Below are positions 33,133 through 46,032 of a stretch of DNA of 64,000 bases, piece after piece. The DNA is from Sclerurus mexicanus (taxonomy: Eukaryota > Chordata > Aves > Passeriformes > Furnariidae). A program made the position numbers and the translations under genes. How positions within the stretch are numbered: position 1 is the stretch's first letter; the number at the start of each line of letters is the position of its first letter. Below the pieces are notes generated by a model, which made no database searches, was not told the origin of the DNA, and saw nothing but the letters and a program-made list of their open reading frames with translations. Where the stretch lies: contig VWZF01005912.1 of the NCBI GenBank assembly GCA_013396755.1, positions 278,101 through 342,100 of the forward strand. Reading direction: 5' to 3'.

Positions 33133-35281
33133 GTTCTGATCCATTCAGTTTTATTTATGTAATATTTATTTATGGAATGACTAGATAATATTATTTGTAA
33201 TTTCTGAGGGCTAAACTTTGAGAGTAAAAGGGATCTGCTAGAATTTCTGTAGTGATGCAACCAGTATATTTCAAATAGTTACTCCATTTTATCCATAATA
33301 TAAGTAATATGTAAAACATATAAACTTCAGGCATATATTAAATTACCTTTGATACCCATTTAGATTCTTTTTCTATTTTAACTATTAATATCATTCTTTT
33401 AGAATAATGTATCATTTATTTACCTGTTCAAAAATAAATTACTACAGACTAGTGATCAACTACTTTTCTTAAAGTTATTAAAACAAGGAAACAAAGTAGA
33501 TTAGTCATCTAATAATAGATCCAGAAATTTAAATTTAAACCTTTGTAGATGGGATTTATAACAGTAGAAAACTTTTGCACCAAAGCATTCTTTGAAAGCA
33601 CAATTACAGTCAATACCAATAGCACTTTTAACTTAAATTGCATAGACAGCCTCATTGTGTGAAAAGGTGGTTCATAGGAGAAAGCAGTTCTGTGCTGGAG
33701 CAGTCAGCCAAGCTCAAATGAGAGTTTATGGTTTTGATGATATACTCACCCTCCAAAAATAACAACAGGGATGCACAGAGTTTGTTTTCTTCCATTCCAG
33801 AGACCTGTGGAATGCCCTGAATACTAGGCCATATAATAATCTTAGATGTCTTTATTTCTGTCCTTTTTCGCTGAGCCATTACATTTTACATAGAATGCTC
33901 CCAAAGTAGTTCTATATCAAGGTGAATAGGGCAATCAGCAAACAGCAGAAGCAATTAAATGTAGATCCTATTGTCTCATGGTAGAGTTGTTGAATAAATT
34001 ATGATGCCCCTAGCAGTAGCTTCTTGTCTCAATAGGTTTTTCATCTTAGTGAGAAAAACAGATTAAAATAATTTATGAATAATCCAAATTGATTTTCAAG
34101 GGCTTTTTTATTAGATAATGGGCTAAAAAAAATCTATTTACTTCAGCAGTATTATTTGCAAACTTTTTTCCCCTTTTTCTTGTTAGATTATTTTATAATC
34201 TTGTAATACACAGGGCTCCTACCTCATTTGGATCAAAAAAACTAGCACAACCAGGCACAACTGCTTTCTATAATTGAACATAATGATAGCTTTTAATTTC
34301 ACTGTGCTGTGTAATTCCAGTGTTTTTCAACCTGAGATGGTATTAAATACATCTTTAAAATAGTCCTAATATAATAATCTATTAAATAAAATGCCAAGTA
34401 TACAGTGTGCTTATTATGTATGCATCATCAACCTAATAGTTCTATTATTTCTGCTGAAGATTTTCTGTGTACTCTATGTCCAGAAAAACTGCATACTTTT
34501 CTGTAATTTCTGAATTCTAATGTTTTCAAATGAACTAAGTAACAGAAAGAAATAGAGTAGGATTGTTTTTTGGGTTTTGCTAATATGATAAAGGTACTAC
34601 CAACTTGAACATCTCTCACTCACAGCTTAATTTTCTCTTACATTATTCATGGAGTGACATTTTATATCACTTTTGTTCCTTTGTGCGTATTATATCAGGA
34701 GAGTAATATAATATGTCAAATACAGTGACAAACTATTTTTTTTCTCTCATTCAATTATTAAACAGTTTTTGTTTTAACTTGTGTACTTAGCAATACCTTA
34801 CATTGTTTTTGCTTTTTCTCACTAGAGACAAAGGATAGATTGATGTTTTAAAAGGTGTTTATTCAACAACTTTCAGATAATCTTTCAAGTATGTTATTTG
34901 TGTCATATTTAAGAGTGCTTTCTCCTTTGTTATTTCTTTAGTAATGTTTGGTACATTTGTTGCTTATTTGTGTTATGTTTCAATTTTCACAGTTATTTTC
35001 AGTTCTTTTACAGTGATATTGCCAGTTACTTTTATTTCCTATGATATATATTTTCTTGGTACCTCTGATACATTTTTTCTATATAGTTCTTGCTGTACAT
35101 CTTGATGCAAGCATTACAGAATACTAGTACTAATAACTTACATGACTGAAAATACTATGGCTGTTGCTGGAACCTAATAAAGAGTTTTCTGTCTATAATT
35201 TTTAAAGGGTAGTAGGTTCTTGAGAAATTCTTCTGGAAATTATATGCTAGCAAATATATCAGCTTATTTTCTGGAGGGGTT

Positions 35282-35308
35282 CCCCCCCACCCCCCCCCCC
35301 ACCCCCCC
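35282..35308 (-). repeat. C7-A-C11-A-C7 cluster, G-quadruplex candidate on minus strand
   Basis: Three long C runs separated by single A residues. The minus strand reads G7-T-G11-T-G7, which easily supplies four G-triplets with short loops. Followed about 50 bases later by T17. Confidence 0.85.
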
Positions 35309-38300
35309 AACCAAGATTTTTCTTCAGTAGAAGTTTCAGAATACTTATTTCCTAATTTCTTTTTTTTTTTTTTTTCCTCACATACCCTACTTCTGTGTAG
35401 GGACTTTGACTATAAATATCAAATATATTATAATGAGTTGCATTCTCATTGGTAAGCTTTTAGAACCCAGTAGGGGTTTTTAGCACCATATGTGATTAAT
35501 AGGTCAGTTCTGAGTTCTCTGAGTACTATTTCAGTGCCTCATAATCCAGCTCTGCTGTAGCTAATTTCATTGAGACGTCAGCAGCTATTATTCTCACTAA
35601 CACTACTGGTATCACTCTTAAGGACTCATGTGACTGCTCTTCTCCTCTTTCCCTAGTCCTAATGGTATCTTTAACTTTGCAACACATCAGACACCTGTTC
35701 CAATGTTATTAGACTTCATTTCTACTGTGTCACCATTTAGTCTTTTTACTTTGACATTCAGAACTCATTTAAAAGAGAATCACGTGGATTTTCTGGACTA
35801 ATTTTTTGATGAAAAGGGCCTGTGTTCTCATCACAGTCATGCAGGAATAAACAAAAACTGAAGCCAAAGTAATTTATTATCGTTGATCACATTAACTACA
35901 GAATCATCTTAGGGATCTGCAAGCAGGATAACATTGCAATAAGAAATGTAAGATCTTTTGCTTTCCAGTAGCCATGAATCTGTTTGACTGAATATTAAAT
36001 AGAATTCTAATTTGAAGGGGCTAAAAGATAATGGGTACAGTGGAAACCTGAAAACTCGGGGTAGTTTTAGGAGAAAGCTTCACTAGGTTATGATAATAAT
36101 TAGATGGGATGATGATGCTCCAGATATTCTTTAAATGTAGCAAATGTAGGTAATTGGAAAATTGTGCCAGTGTTAGAAAATCAATTTGCAGAAGCACTGC
36201 AAAAATAGTTGCTGTCTCTGATAGATTACTGTTAAGAGAAATTTTCTCAAAAGGTATATGACAAATTACTGTAATTATAGGAGCAAAGCACCCTGCATAC
36301 TTGGTTTTATTTTTATTCTATATAAAGCATTTTTTTGGCAGTCTAAAAATCTCTTTCGTTTCTAGTGGCAGCAATGAAAACCTTTGTCAGGGTTCTCAAA
36401 TGGCTTACTTAAGTGTCATTGAAAATTGTGAAGTAATCAGTGCATTGATTTTTTTTAATGCTTGATTCTGCAGAACCAAGATTTCACACTGAGATTTTTT
36501 GAAGTTTTGTTTTATAAATATAAAATTATTAAACATCATGTAGTATTAGTGTTTCCCTTTGCCTTCCCCCTTCTTTTTTCTATCTATTGCTTACAGCATT
36601 CAAATCAATGTTTAGGTCTCTTTGATATTTAGGTTTTTCTCTTTAAGATGATATATGTTGACATTGAAATAGCCAGCCATTCCTTATCCTCAGCCTTAGG
36701 TACCGATGGTCATGGCTTTCCAACCACTTGCACTACTGAACAACAGAACAACACACTGAGATAGGTTGAGAAAAATTAAAAAGAGTGGGGTTTGGCTTTC
36801 CTGTGTTTGCCTACAATCTAAATTTTACCTTTGTTAATACCCATTTAAGAAAACACAATACTTTTACATTAGCCTCTTTTTCCCCAGTTATGTGGAGTGG
36901 GGTTCTTTCATTTTTTCCTTCATTGTAATTTCTTTCTTATCTAAATCCTGATCTAATTAAATCAATACGTTTGAATGAAAAGTCTTGGTTAAAAAGTGGC
37001 TTGTCAAAATAACACCAATCCCTGTCTCACAAACGTCAACCTTACCCTTGCTTAATCAAAAATTCAGGCTTGCTTTAGTTTTTGTTTGTTTTTAAATAAA
37101 CCACAATAAAAAAAAATCACTTGCTGGTACAAGACATTGATTTTTGGAACTAGTGAAATAATCAATTTCTAATTTTAGAAAATATAGCCATGAATCAAAG
37201 AGAGCTGAGCTTGCTAACTATGTGTCAAAGTCAAGGCATTAATGTGTATGTGCCCAGCTCCAGGTTGTGAATTTGAAAATTGTGTCTGGATACCTTTTTA
37301 TTTGATGTGACAGTCCAGATTTATTACTATTAGTAAGCTGATTGTCTGTAGATTTTTCAATGTTAAAACAAATTCCCAAGGATAAACATCTTGTCTTTTA
37401 GGAATAAGAAACAAAAGATGCTGTGTCAAAGAGCTTATTTTATTGTCGTAAATAGGACACTGAGTACCATTAGTGTTTCTACCTGGAAGTGGCCCTCCTC
37501 CTGGATATGAGGAATAGCATATTGACTGAGTTGCTGGGTTCTAAGGGATTCTCTAAAGTCTTTTGCTGTTATGCTGTGGCAAGGAAAAAACACAAATCGT
37601 CCCACAGCCCAGTATTGAAGTCAATCAGCCATGCGCGGTGGAAGACCTGTGGCTCACACTCATCAGAGCCACAGTGTGCTTATTACTCATGATAATGTCC
37701 TCAGTAAAAGGATGGTAGTTCTTGGAGTTCAAACTCTTTTCTGTTTGCTAACGTTCTGAATAATTTTGAAACTATGCTTTTACAATATATTAACTGTCTT
37801 GAAATTATGTGTTGTTAGTAATATCTATTAAAAGTATAGAGCTAATGTCAGTGAGTCCCTGATACCAATCTGAAACTATTAGATTGTTTCCCTGTGAATG
37901 TGTTTCACCAGATTTCTTAAAGTACATTGTTTCCCTCTTTTCAGAGCTGATTAACAATCTTATAGATTAAATATCAATAATTCTGTCATAAGGGGTCCTT
38001 TTTGTTGAGCCTGTCCTGTACATAAATCATAAAAATTAAATATTTAAATAAATATATAAATTAGATGCTAGCCTCTGTTTTCATCCACTAATTATTCTTG
38101 ACAACACTGTATATCCAGTGTCACTGTGCGGCTTAAGTGTTTTTAGAAGATCTTTTTTACAAATCTTAGAGTCTTATGCCAATTAAAACATTTGAACTTT
38201 CACTAAATCTCATCTATTAATATTATTTAAAAAGTTATTTTATGTTTCACCCAGAATTCTTTTTGAATGCAGATTTTTAAAGATGAGAATCAGTAGATAA

Positions 38301-39382
38301 GAGTCCTTGGAATCCTCCAAGGTTATATTTTAGTTCAGGACACATGTCAGGTAATAAACCAAGATTTCTTGTGGATCAGAATACAGTTTGAGGTTGTAAT
38401 CAAGTGTGAATCAGTAGGTTATCAACCTTGATGCTGATCATTAAAAATGGTTAACTGTGCATTAGATAGCATTTTTTTTAAGAGACAAAACTTTTTACTT
38501 TATTTTGATGAACCACTTCTTAATCTCTCTTAGAAATAAGAAACAGTTAAAGGAAAAATTGCCTACAGATTGACTGGATTGGAATACTTCATTTTTCAGT
38601 GGTACTCTTAGGAAAGCTGAAATTGCTTTGGGAGTTTAGGTGAGAAGATCTGGCTGGACTTTTTTCTTTTCTTTTTCCTCTGAGAAAACGATATACATCT
38701 TTTTTCTTGAGAACTAGATAGCAAGAATACTTCTGCATCCAGCTCAACCAGAAAAGGTAATGTATGATATTGCTAAAACTGAGAAAGAAGGACTAATGCA
38801 GTTTTGATTTTTATTGTGATTTCCTTTTAGTTTCTTGAAATTTTTAGAAAAACATAGAAACTTTTAGAGAGAATAAATCCTATGCCTCATTTGTCCTTGC
38901 AAGGACTGCATACCTATCACTTTGTATGGATATGTAATGGAACAGTGTCTTTCTCAACCAAATTTTGATAACTACTCCTAAGAAATAACATTAATTTTTC
39001 TTCAAACTGATTCTTTCCACGGCTAAGTACCTTTCTGCAACATGTTTTCTTTAACAAGTTCACTTTCCATTAGCAATAAAAATACATTAATGTAAAATTT
39101 GAGGGGTATGAGAAGGCCTATAAATATCAAAGGTATCAATATGTTACCTACATGCTAAAGGGCACAGTTTCATCTACCATGGTTTTCTCTCACTGCTGAT
39201 CTATTGCACCACTAACCTGGAAATAGGATTTACACAAAGCGTGATTTTTGAAAGAATCAAAAAACCCTCACTCTACAATATTGAAATTTTCACATTTCCA
39301 TGCTCCATTAAACATTCTGTTTGCTTCTCAGTCATCAGAACACTAAAACCATATCTAACTATAAGTTTATTTTACACTTACA

Positions 39383-39435
39383 ATCATAGAATCATTAAGG
39401 TCAGAAAAGACATCCAAATCAAGTCCAACCCTTGA
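39383..39435 (-). mobile_element. CR1 LINE 3'-terminal scrap
   Basis: 'ATCATAGAATCATTAAGGTC' followed by AGAAAAGACATCCAAATCAAG and TCCAACCCTT is the CR1 3' end in reverse (consensus near ATCATTAAGGTTGGAAAAGACC). Only about 50 bases remain. Confidence 0.85.
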
Positions 39436-41869
39436 ATCTTTATTTCATTATTGGAAAAAAATAACAATAAATTTTCAAAGAATATAAAATAAAAATGAAA
39501 AGAAACCCTTGTGTTGTTTCAATGATTAAACTTCAAAAAACACATCTTCTTTCATATAACACTTTTAGAGGAGAGAGGAAATAGTGAAATGTCTGTAATG
39601 TCAACCTAGTATCCTAATTTTTGATGCTTTTTATATCAGAGAATACTACCACTATATGCAATACGACATTTGCATATATAAGTAGAGCCTCATAGGGTGG
39701 CTTACAAGAAGGAGTATGTGACAGAGGTTAATGAATAAATAGAGATCTTTCTCATACTGAAAGACACATCTTTGTTCAACCCTGTCTTCTTCTTGACATC
39801 CTGCTTGATATGCTTGACACCGATTCCTGGATAAGATTCTGTTGCACAAGTCACATTAGATCTAGACTTGGAAAGCACCACAAAAGGTTGTAGGCCACTA
39901 AAAGGTTTTCTGAGGCAGTTTGTGTGGGAAAATTATAGATATATATATAAAGTTTGAATATCCCCCAAATCTTCCCTGAGGGCACTAGCATTTAGGTTAG
40001 AAGCTGTCTTGTATCTTCCTAGCTCCATCTCTGGCAAAGGTATATTTTAGTTTCTATGTATATTCTCCTTTTTCACTTGGAACATGGATCTTACCTATGT
40101 CAAAGCATATTTTGTGTGAACTGTTTACTCACTGAAATTTAGATTTATGGAACTTCTTCAGGGAATAAATCTCAGGTGTTCAAAAAGTGTAGTGATGAAT
40201 GTTGTGAAAAATAACCAATTACACTCTCATGAGCTTGTTATGCACATATGAATGGAGTAGTTGCAAAGAGGCTTTTTAAAAGACTCCCCATTTCCTCCCA
40301 TTGAAGGTTACAGAATGTACTAAGGCATGATTTCACATGCAGCTGTTTGAATAAATTTAGCATCATATATAAGTCACCTTTGTAGCAAAGAGCAAAGCTG
40401 TGTTTTATGAGCTTACATGAAAACAAATGTAATCTTGTTAAAAACAAAAAGGTTTGAAGGACAAAAAGTTAGGAAATGTTACAATTTTGGTAATTTGCAC
40501 TGTATGGTTATGGCAAAGTTGACATTGCTATGTGTGTGAGTTGTTCCAAATGCACAAAGTCATACCACAGCTTCCACAGAACACCACTGCCTTGGTAGTT
40601 GCCCAATATTTCTTGGTCAGTAGAAAACCCAGTACTTCTTTCTCAAAATAAACAATTTAAAACCTGAACCAGATTTGAAAAGGCCTATTTCTTTGTGAGA
40701 TTTTCTTAATTCTTCCCATTGTGGAAGCTGCATGCTTTACAACGATTAAAAACTGTGCTGTAACAGCACTGACAAAATATTGTTAGATCCATTCTACAGA
40801 TGGGGATTTTGGGTGTGAAGAAATGTCTGCTAATGTGGAGCAATTTACAGTACTCAAAAACTAGTTATCCAGCATTTCTAGTGCTTTAGTAGTACAAAAT
40901 ATAGTTCAAATACTCTTTAAATCCAAGTTTTTTGCAGTTGGCAATATTCTGTTCTATTAATCTATCTTCAAAATTTTGAGCTAAGCACTGTCAAAATTGA
41001 GGAAGTTAGTGAAAGACATCTTTGAAGGGTGTGGATGTGAGTGAAGTTAGGTATCCCAATATTGAAAAGGAGTTCAGAATCTCATCTACAAAACTACTAT
41101 TTCAATAATGAACAACCTTATGATTTATACCCAACATGAAAGATTTCTGATTGTGTAAATAATTTTAGGCAAACTTACAAACAGCTAAAAGTAGTATCTT
41201 AAAAGTAATCAGGAAATGCTAACTATCAACAATGTTATCATCTTGTCAAAAGAACTTCCTTTGAACTGTAAATGTAGATTAGTAGTAGATTTTTTCTGTC
41301 CTATATGTGAATAATTTGCACAAGAAAGTAGCATTTTATGCGCTTACTTTTTATTAAATGAAATTAAATAATGACCATCCAGTTAATCCTTAAATACATC
41401 TTTGTCTCCTAAGAAAACTGTTTTGCTTTTCCAAGGGTTTATTTTCCTAGGCCATTACCTGATAAATAGCAACTTGTTTCAGTAATGCTTAATGACGCAG
41501 GACCCATCTGGCATTATATCAGGATGTGCAGCTGGCTATTAATTACTGAAAACTCCTTAACAACTCAAATGAAACCATCCACCAAAGATCTGGTTGAGCA
41601 GATTCTTTCCTCTTGCTTATTCTATAGTGTTAACCATAAAAAAAGTAAATAATTCATACTTAGTAAGTTGGTCATGGATACTAAAATCTCCAACAACATG
41701 AATGTTGATTGCATTAATCGTTTCTATTCTTCTCTTGTATTGACTTTTATTCTTGAAACAGTGTAGTAGTTTCACTTTTGAATTTTCCTTCAAACTTTAT
41801 GGGAGTAAGTAGCTTTTTGTTTTTCTTCCCCCACCCCCAAGGGTTTGCAGTGTAACAGTGCATAAATTT
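39436..41869. other. AT-rich non-coding sequence
   Basis: No recognised gene or repeat family. The open frames at 39652-39849 and 40238-40447 (minus) have no recognisable content. Confidence 0.65.
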
Positions 41870-42043
41870 TGCACATGATGTTGGATTTTGCATTTTTACA
41901 TATGCTTGGTAGAGGTGAGGCTGCTGCAGCTCTGTGTTGTCAGGTTCACTCTGGGTGTAACATGACCCTTCCCAATAGGCACACATATGTGTGCAGCACT
42001 GATAACACATGTTCATGGTCATAGCCACACATACTAGCACTGA

Positions 42044-42129
42044 TAGAAGCACTGGGCGTTCAAGTCAAACTCAAACAGATCAGACATAGAAGCACTCAGC
42101 ATTCAAGTCAAACTCAAACAGATCAGACA
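42044..42129. repeat. 43-bp tandem duplication, two copies
   Basis: Unit 1 is 42044-42086 and unit 2 is 42087-42129. They begin TAGAAGCACT and end CAGATCAGACA. They differ at three positions clustered in GGGCG versus CAGCA, so the duplication is not brand new. Confidence 0.95.
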
Positions 42130-42272
42130 GTCATCTGCATCCTGTTTTCCTTGCTGGCTGATCAAGATGAAGGTCCACACACCTGTTGACAGTCTGTCCA
42201 GGAGCTGGACTTGTCTGATGTTCTTGTCTGATGTGGTTATGTGTTCAGCAGCTGCTCCCTGCTTTCCTCATT

Positions 42273-42318
42273 TGTGTGTGTGCGCACATGTGCACACGGA
42301 CCCACACACACACACACA
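42273..42318. repeat. TG/CG/CA alternating tract
   Basis: (TG)n passes into TGCGCACATGTGCACAC and then, after GGACC, (CA)n. It is an alternating purine-pyrimidine tract that is partly self-complementary and has Z-DNA and hairpin potential. Confidence 0.85.
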
Positions 42319-43236
42319 TTTTGAATGTTTTCATGACCAGACTTAGAGACCCAGCCCAACTTGTAACTGGTTCTGCTACCTCCCACTCAGACACTAAGCA
42401 CATGCAGGGCACCTCTTGGTCAGTCTCCAGCCCCATAACCTGGACCCTCTGGTAGCTGCCACCTCCAGGTGCCTCATTCCCAGCACATGGCCTCCAGGCC
42501 ACTCAGACTACTCACTAGTTAGCTTCTCTTGGTGCTTGTTGGTGACCAACAAGGACTTTCTCTGGTTGTCAGCTCTACAGATATAATGACAAGTTTTCTG
42601 GCCTCCACTGCTTTGACACAGTATAGAGAGCCCTTTGCCTAAAAGAAAACAAGATGTGCAGTTTAATAAGAGAACAGGACAAACTGTGGGAATGTGGCAC
42701 AGAGCACAGTCCTACAAGGGAACCAACCACTGTCTTTTGATCCCTTCTCTCTCTATTTTTCCATATTTTCTCCTCTGCAAGCCATCTTGATCTGCCCTTT
42801 TCCCCACTTTTATTTCCTTCCCTGTATATCCTGTGCTAAGTCTATTCCAAGCCTGAAGTGCTCTTCCCTGGCACCCCATAATTTCTCCCATGCTCCCTGG
42901 CAGTACCGCTTCAGTCTCTAAGGTGCTGTCAGTCCACCATGGTGGATGTCATCCCCAGCCCATGAGGCTGAAGGTTCCCAGGGAGGGGCCAGGAGGGGAC
43001 TTTCTTTCTCTGCCTGGGCTGTTGTAGTACTGTCTCTGCCATTGTGCCTCTGTGCTCCTCTGTATCTGTGAATGTGTGTAGAGCTTAATTACATTACCTG
43101 TGTAGTTCTGCTGTTACTCTGAAAATGTTGGCACTCTGAGCAATTTCTTTGTTGTTTTATATACACTGAGAAGGGTGTAACCTCACTGTGATAAATCTTA
43201 AAAGCATATATTAAGAAAAACATGAAAAAATCTTTG

Positions 43237-43257
43237 AAACAAACAAACAAACAAACC
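43237..43257. repeat. (CAAA)n microsatellite
   Basis: About five CAAA units within an A-rich context. Confidence 0.9.
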
Positions 43258-46014
43258 ACATGTTCTGCAAAAAAAAAATATTTTGTAGAAAAACACAGCA
43301 GTAACTGACTGAAGGATTGTCTAGTAACTGTAATGGGAAATTACTAGTAAGAAAATGGCTCTGCAAGCTAGGAAATGGGAAGAGAACTAAAAACTAGTTC
43401 TTTGTGCTGGGATTTCACTAAATAGTTCTAGTAAGCATTTTATGAAAGTGTATTGGATGTTTTATAAGCTGTTGTGGCTGTATTATTGCTCATCTCATAA
43501 AAAAGGGGACAAATATCTTTCTGCCTTTGACAGCACCACTGAACTGACATCAACAAAGAGCTTGTCAAGGCAAATAGGCTCTGCAGTCTCACTTCAGAAT
43601 TGTACATTTTGTAATAAATTTTTGTACACTTCTACAGGTCAGGCATCGAAGGAATGCTAGAGGCTAAATGTGGTCTGACTTCACCAATTATTTAGCTGTT
43701 GAAACAAACTGTCCTAAATAAATAACTGAGCCTGGGAATTTGAAAAATGAGTACACTGTGGCTGGAGTTGAAGGCTTGGCAGAAGTATTTGTGCAGGGGG
43801 TTAGCATCACAGGCAGGTAATTGGTTCACAAAGCAGTACTTTTTCTGACCCCCGAGAGGGAGGAAGTCTCCCTCTGTACATTCTTCAGAAGATTTTGCAA
43901 TTTGCCATGCCTTGACATTGTAAATTTTGGAAGGAAATGTATACATGAAAAGTCTACTGATAATTCTAGCTAAATACTGGTCTTAATGTATTTATTTGTT
44001 ATTTATTTTTGTTGCAAAAATAATATGAGATTGTATGCTCCATTTCCAAGAGAAGCTGGAAAGAATGAGTTAGTGGTAAACCATATGCTTAGTTTATACT
44101 GACTNTAATTCTCTATTACATAGCAATGTCTTCATTTTGCATGAAAAGACTACAGGCACTCAGCTAGCCTCACTAACTATAATCAATAATATTTCAACCT
44201 TGAAGGATCAAAAAAAAATTAAACCAGAAAATATATTCAAAGTTTGTCTGTAACGCTGCTAGATTTAAAAAAAGAAAAACAAAAACCCTTGTATTTACTG
44301 TTTGGTTGATGCTTGAGGCTTCTCAGTAGTGCAGATGAAATTTGTCATTCCAGAACAAAAACTGTAATATGTTCCAGCTGGTGAGTTGAACTGTGTGCCC
44401 TAGAATGATGAAATTGCTTCCCTGGCTACTGCCCTCAAGAAGCTGGGAGGAATAAATTTGCTGTTTAAAAGGGTCACCATTCACACACAGAACCATCCTC
44501 TACCATAAGAGTGGATGCAGCCTTCTGAGCCTTGTGTGTGACTGTGTGAGGAAGAGGAGATGCTCTTCAAGAAACCTCTGCTTCCTGAGCAGCTTGTCCT
44601 CTTTCTTTCCTGAGCTCGCTCTTTACAGCCTTGAAAATTCCCTCACCGCCCTGGATCCCCACTATTACTCATAGTGACCTGCTGCAGTGGGCAACCACAG
44701 ACATGAAACAGGTTTGCATTGCATTTTCAAGTTTTCCCTAGAAGCTGGAGATGGACTATGAAACTAAGATCTGAGATTCTTGCACAGTTGTTTTCATAGT
44801 TGAGATTTTAGAAAGAAATTCAAGGTCAAGACTGGGTAGTGATATGATGGACAATGAAATTCTACCAAACTTTGCAGGAATTCTGCAGTCTTGTAGAAAA
44901 AATGTGCTGATTAATATTGCTGTCTGTGTTGTATGAAGCTTCAAGATAACAGTAAATATGTATATTTGCACATCTGATCTCTTCATTAGGAAACTGAAAC
45001 TACAGTTGAGAAGGCACTTTCTATTGAAATCTTTGTATTTGTCTATCCACCATTCACAAATGAAAATTATTTTAAAAAATTGTAAGGATTAATTTTAGAA
45101 GTAAGTTACATCTGAAACTCAACACAAGCTAAAATTTAGGTATTCAGCAGTAAACAGAAAAGCTACAAAGTATTGTCAGGTAGGAGACAAACTTGGTGAA
45201 TAGAAATAAAAATACTGAATGGGAACACAAACATTTATAAAGGTAATTATCTTAGCTGTACCTGCAGAACTTCATTATATCCATACAATTTTTCTGAAGA
45301 AAATGGCATTTTTTGCATTAATAAAATTCAGAAACCACATTAAAGGTCATAATTCTTGCAAATTATATAGAGTGATTGCATTAATTTTGAAATTCTGTCT
45401 CTAAGACTTGAAAAAATAGAAATAAGATGCCCACTTTGCAAAGTTACTTTGGTAACAGGAAAAGTATACTTATGAAAAAATCCTGAAATTCAGACATTGG
45501 AAGAGTAATGAGACATCCTTCAGATTATAACAACAATTAATTATAGAGTTGGCTTTAATGAAAAGCTGTTTAAAATAAGTCAAGAAATAGTCTGTTTTCA
45601 TGACTTAAATAAGAAAATCCCTGGAGGTGATAACTTCTGTTTTTTAAACAATCTGAGTAGATGATTTTTTTTTTGCATGGAAGTCACCTTTACACTGGAA
45701 AAGAGAATAACTGACATGGAGGCAATTACGCAATAGCCCAAGAATGTGAGGTTTTAAAATGACAGCTGCAAAATGTAGTAAAAAGCATCTACAGTGCTGT
45801 TGCCTGAAAAGGTCTCTTTTAGTTTTTCATAGAGTTTGTGTAGAAATGTATGCCCTTACTTGGAAACTGAAATTTCAAGGCAGCCCTGAAAAGAAATTTG
45901 AACTCCATTAGTAGTTTTTTTATAGAGTTTGTGCACTATACCACACTGAAATTCAGTTCTACTGTTCTGTCTTCTGCTTTGACTCAGAGGCTTGATAATC
46001 CTTATGCTTTCAAC

Positions 46015-46032
46015 TATATATATATATATATA
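46015..46032. repeat. (TA)9 microsatellite
   Basis: Nine uninterrupted TA dinucleotides. Confidence 0.95.

Larger units (their letters stand above)
32542..39382. other. AT-rich non-coding sequence
   Basis: Nearly 7 kb with no recognised gene. It contains TTTG repeats and a C-tract cluster listed separately, plus T17 at about 35359-35376. Open frames are 60-75 codons with no domain content. Confidence 0.65.
41870..43110. other. GC-richer patch, possible unidentified old mobile element
   Basis: Base composition rises to roughly 45-55% GC against about one third in the flanks, without a CpG excess. It contains a 43-bp tandem duplication and an alternating purine-pyrimidine tract. The pyrimidine-rich, CpG-poor texture recalls old avian LTR elements or other interspersed repeats, but I see no clear LTR pair, primer-binding site or polypurine tract. 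No protein family is recognisable in the open frames (41747-42052 minus, 42231-42455 plus, 42694-42921 plus). Confidence 0.35.

Noticed and set aside
41747..42052. Cysteine-rich minus-strand frame with a hydrophobic start, suggestive of a small secreted protein
   Set aside because: It begins at a GTG, overlaps the TG/CA-rich and tandem-duplicated patch, and shows no cysteine spacing that I can tie to a known family.
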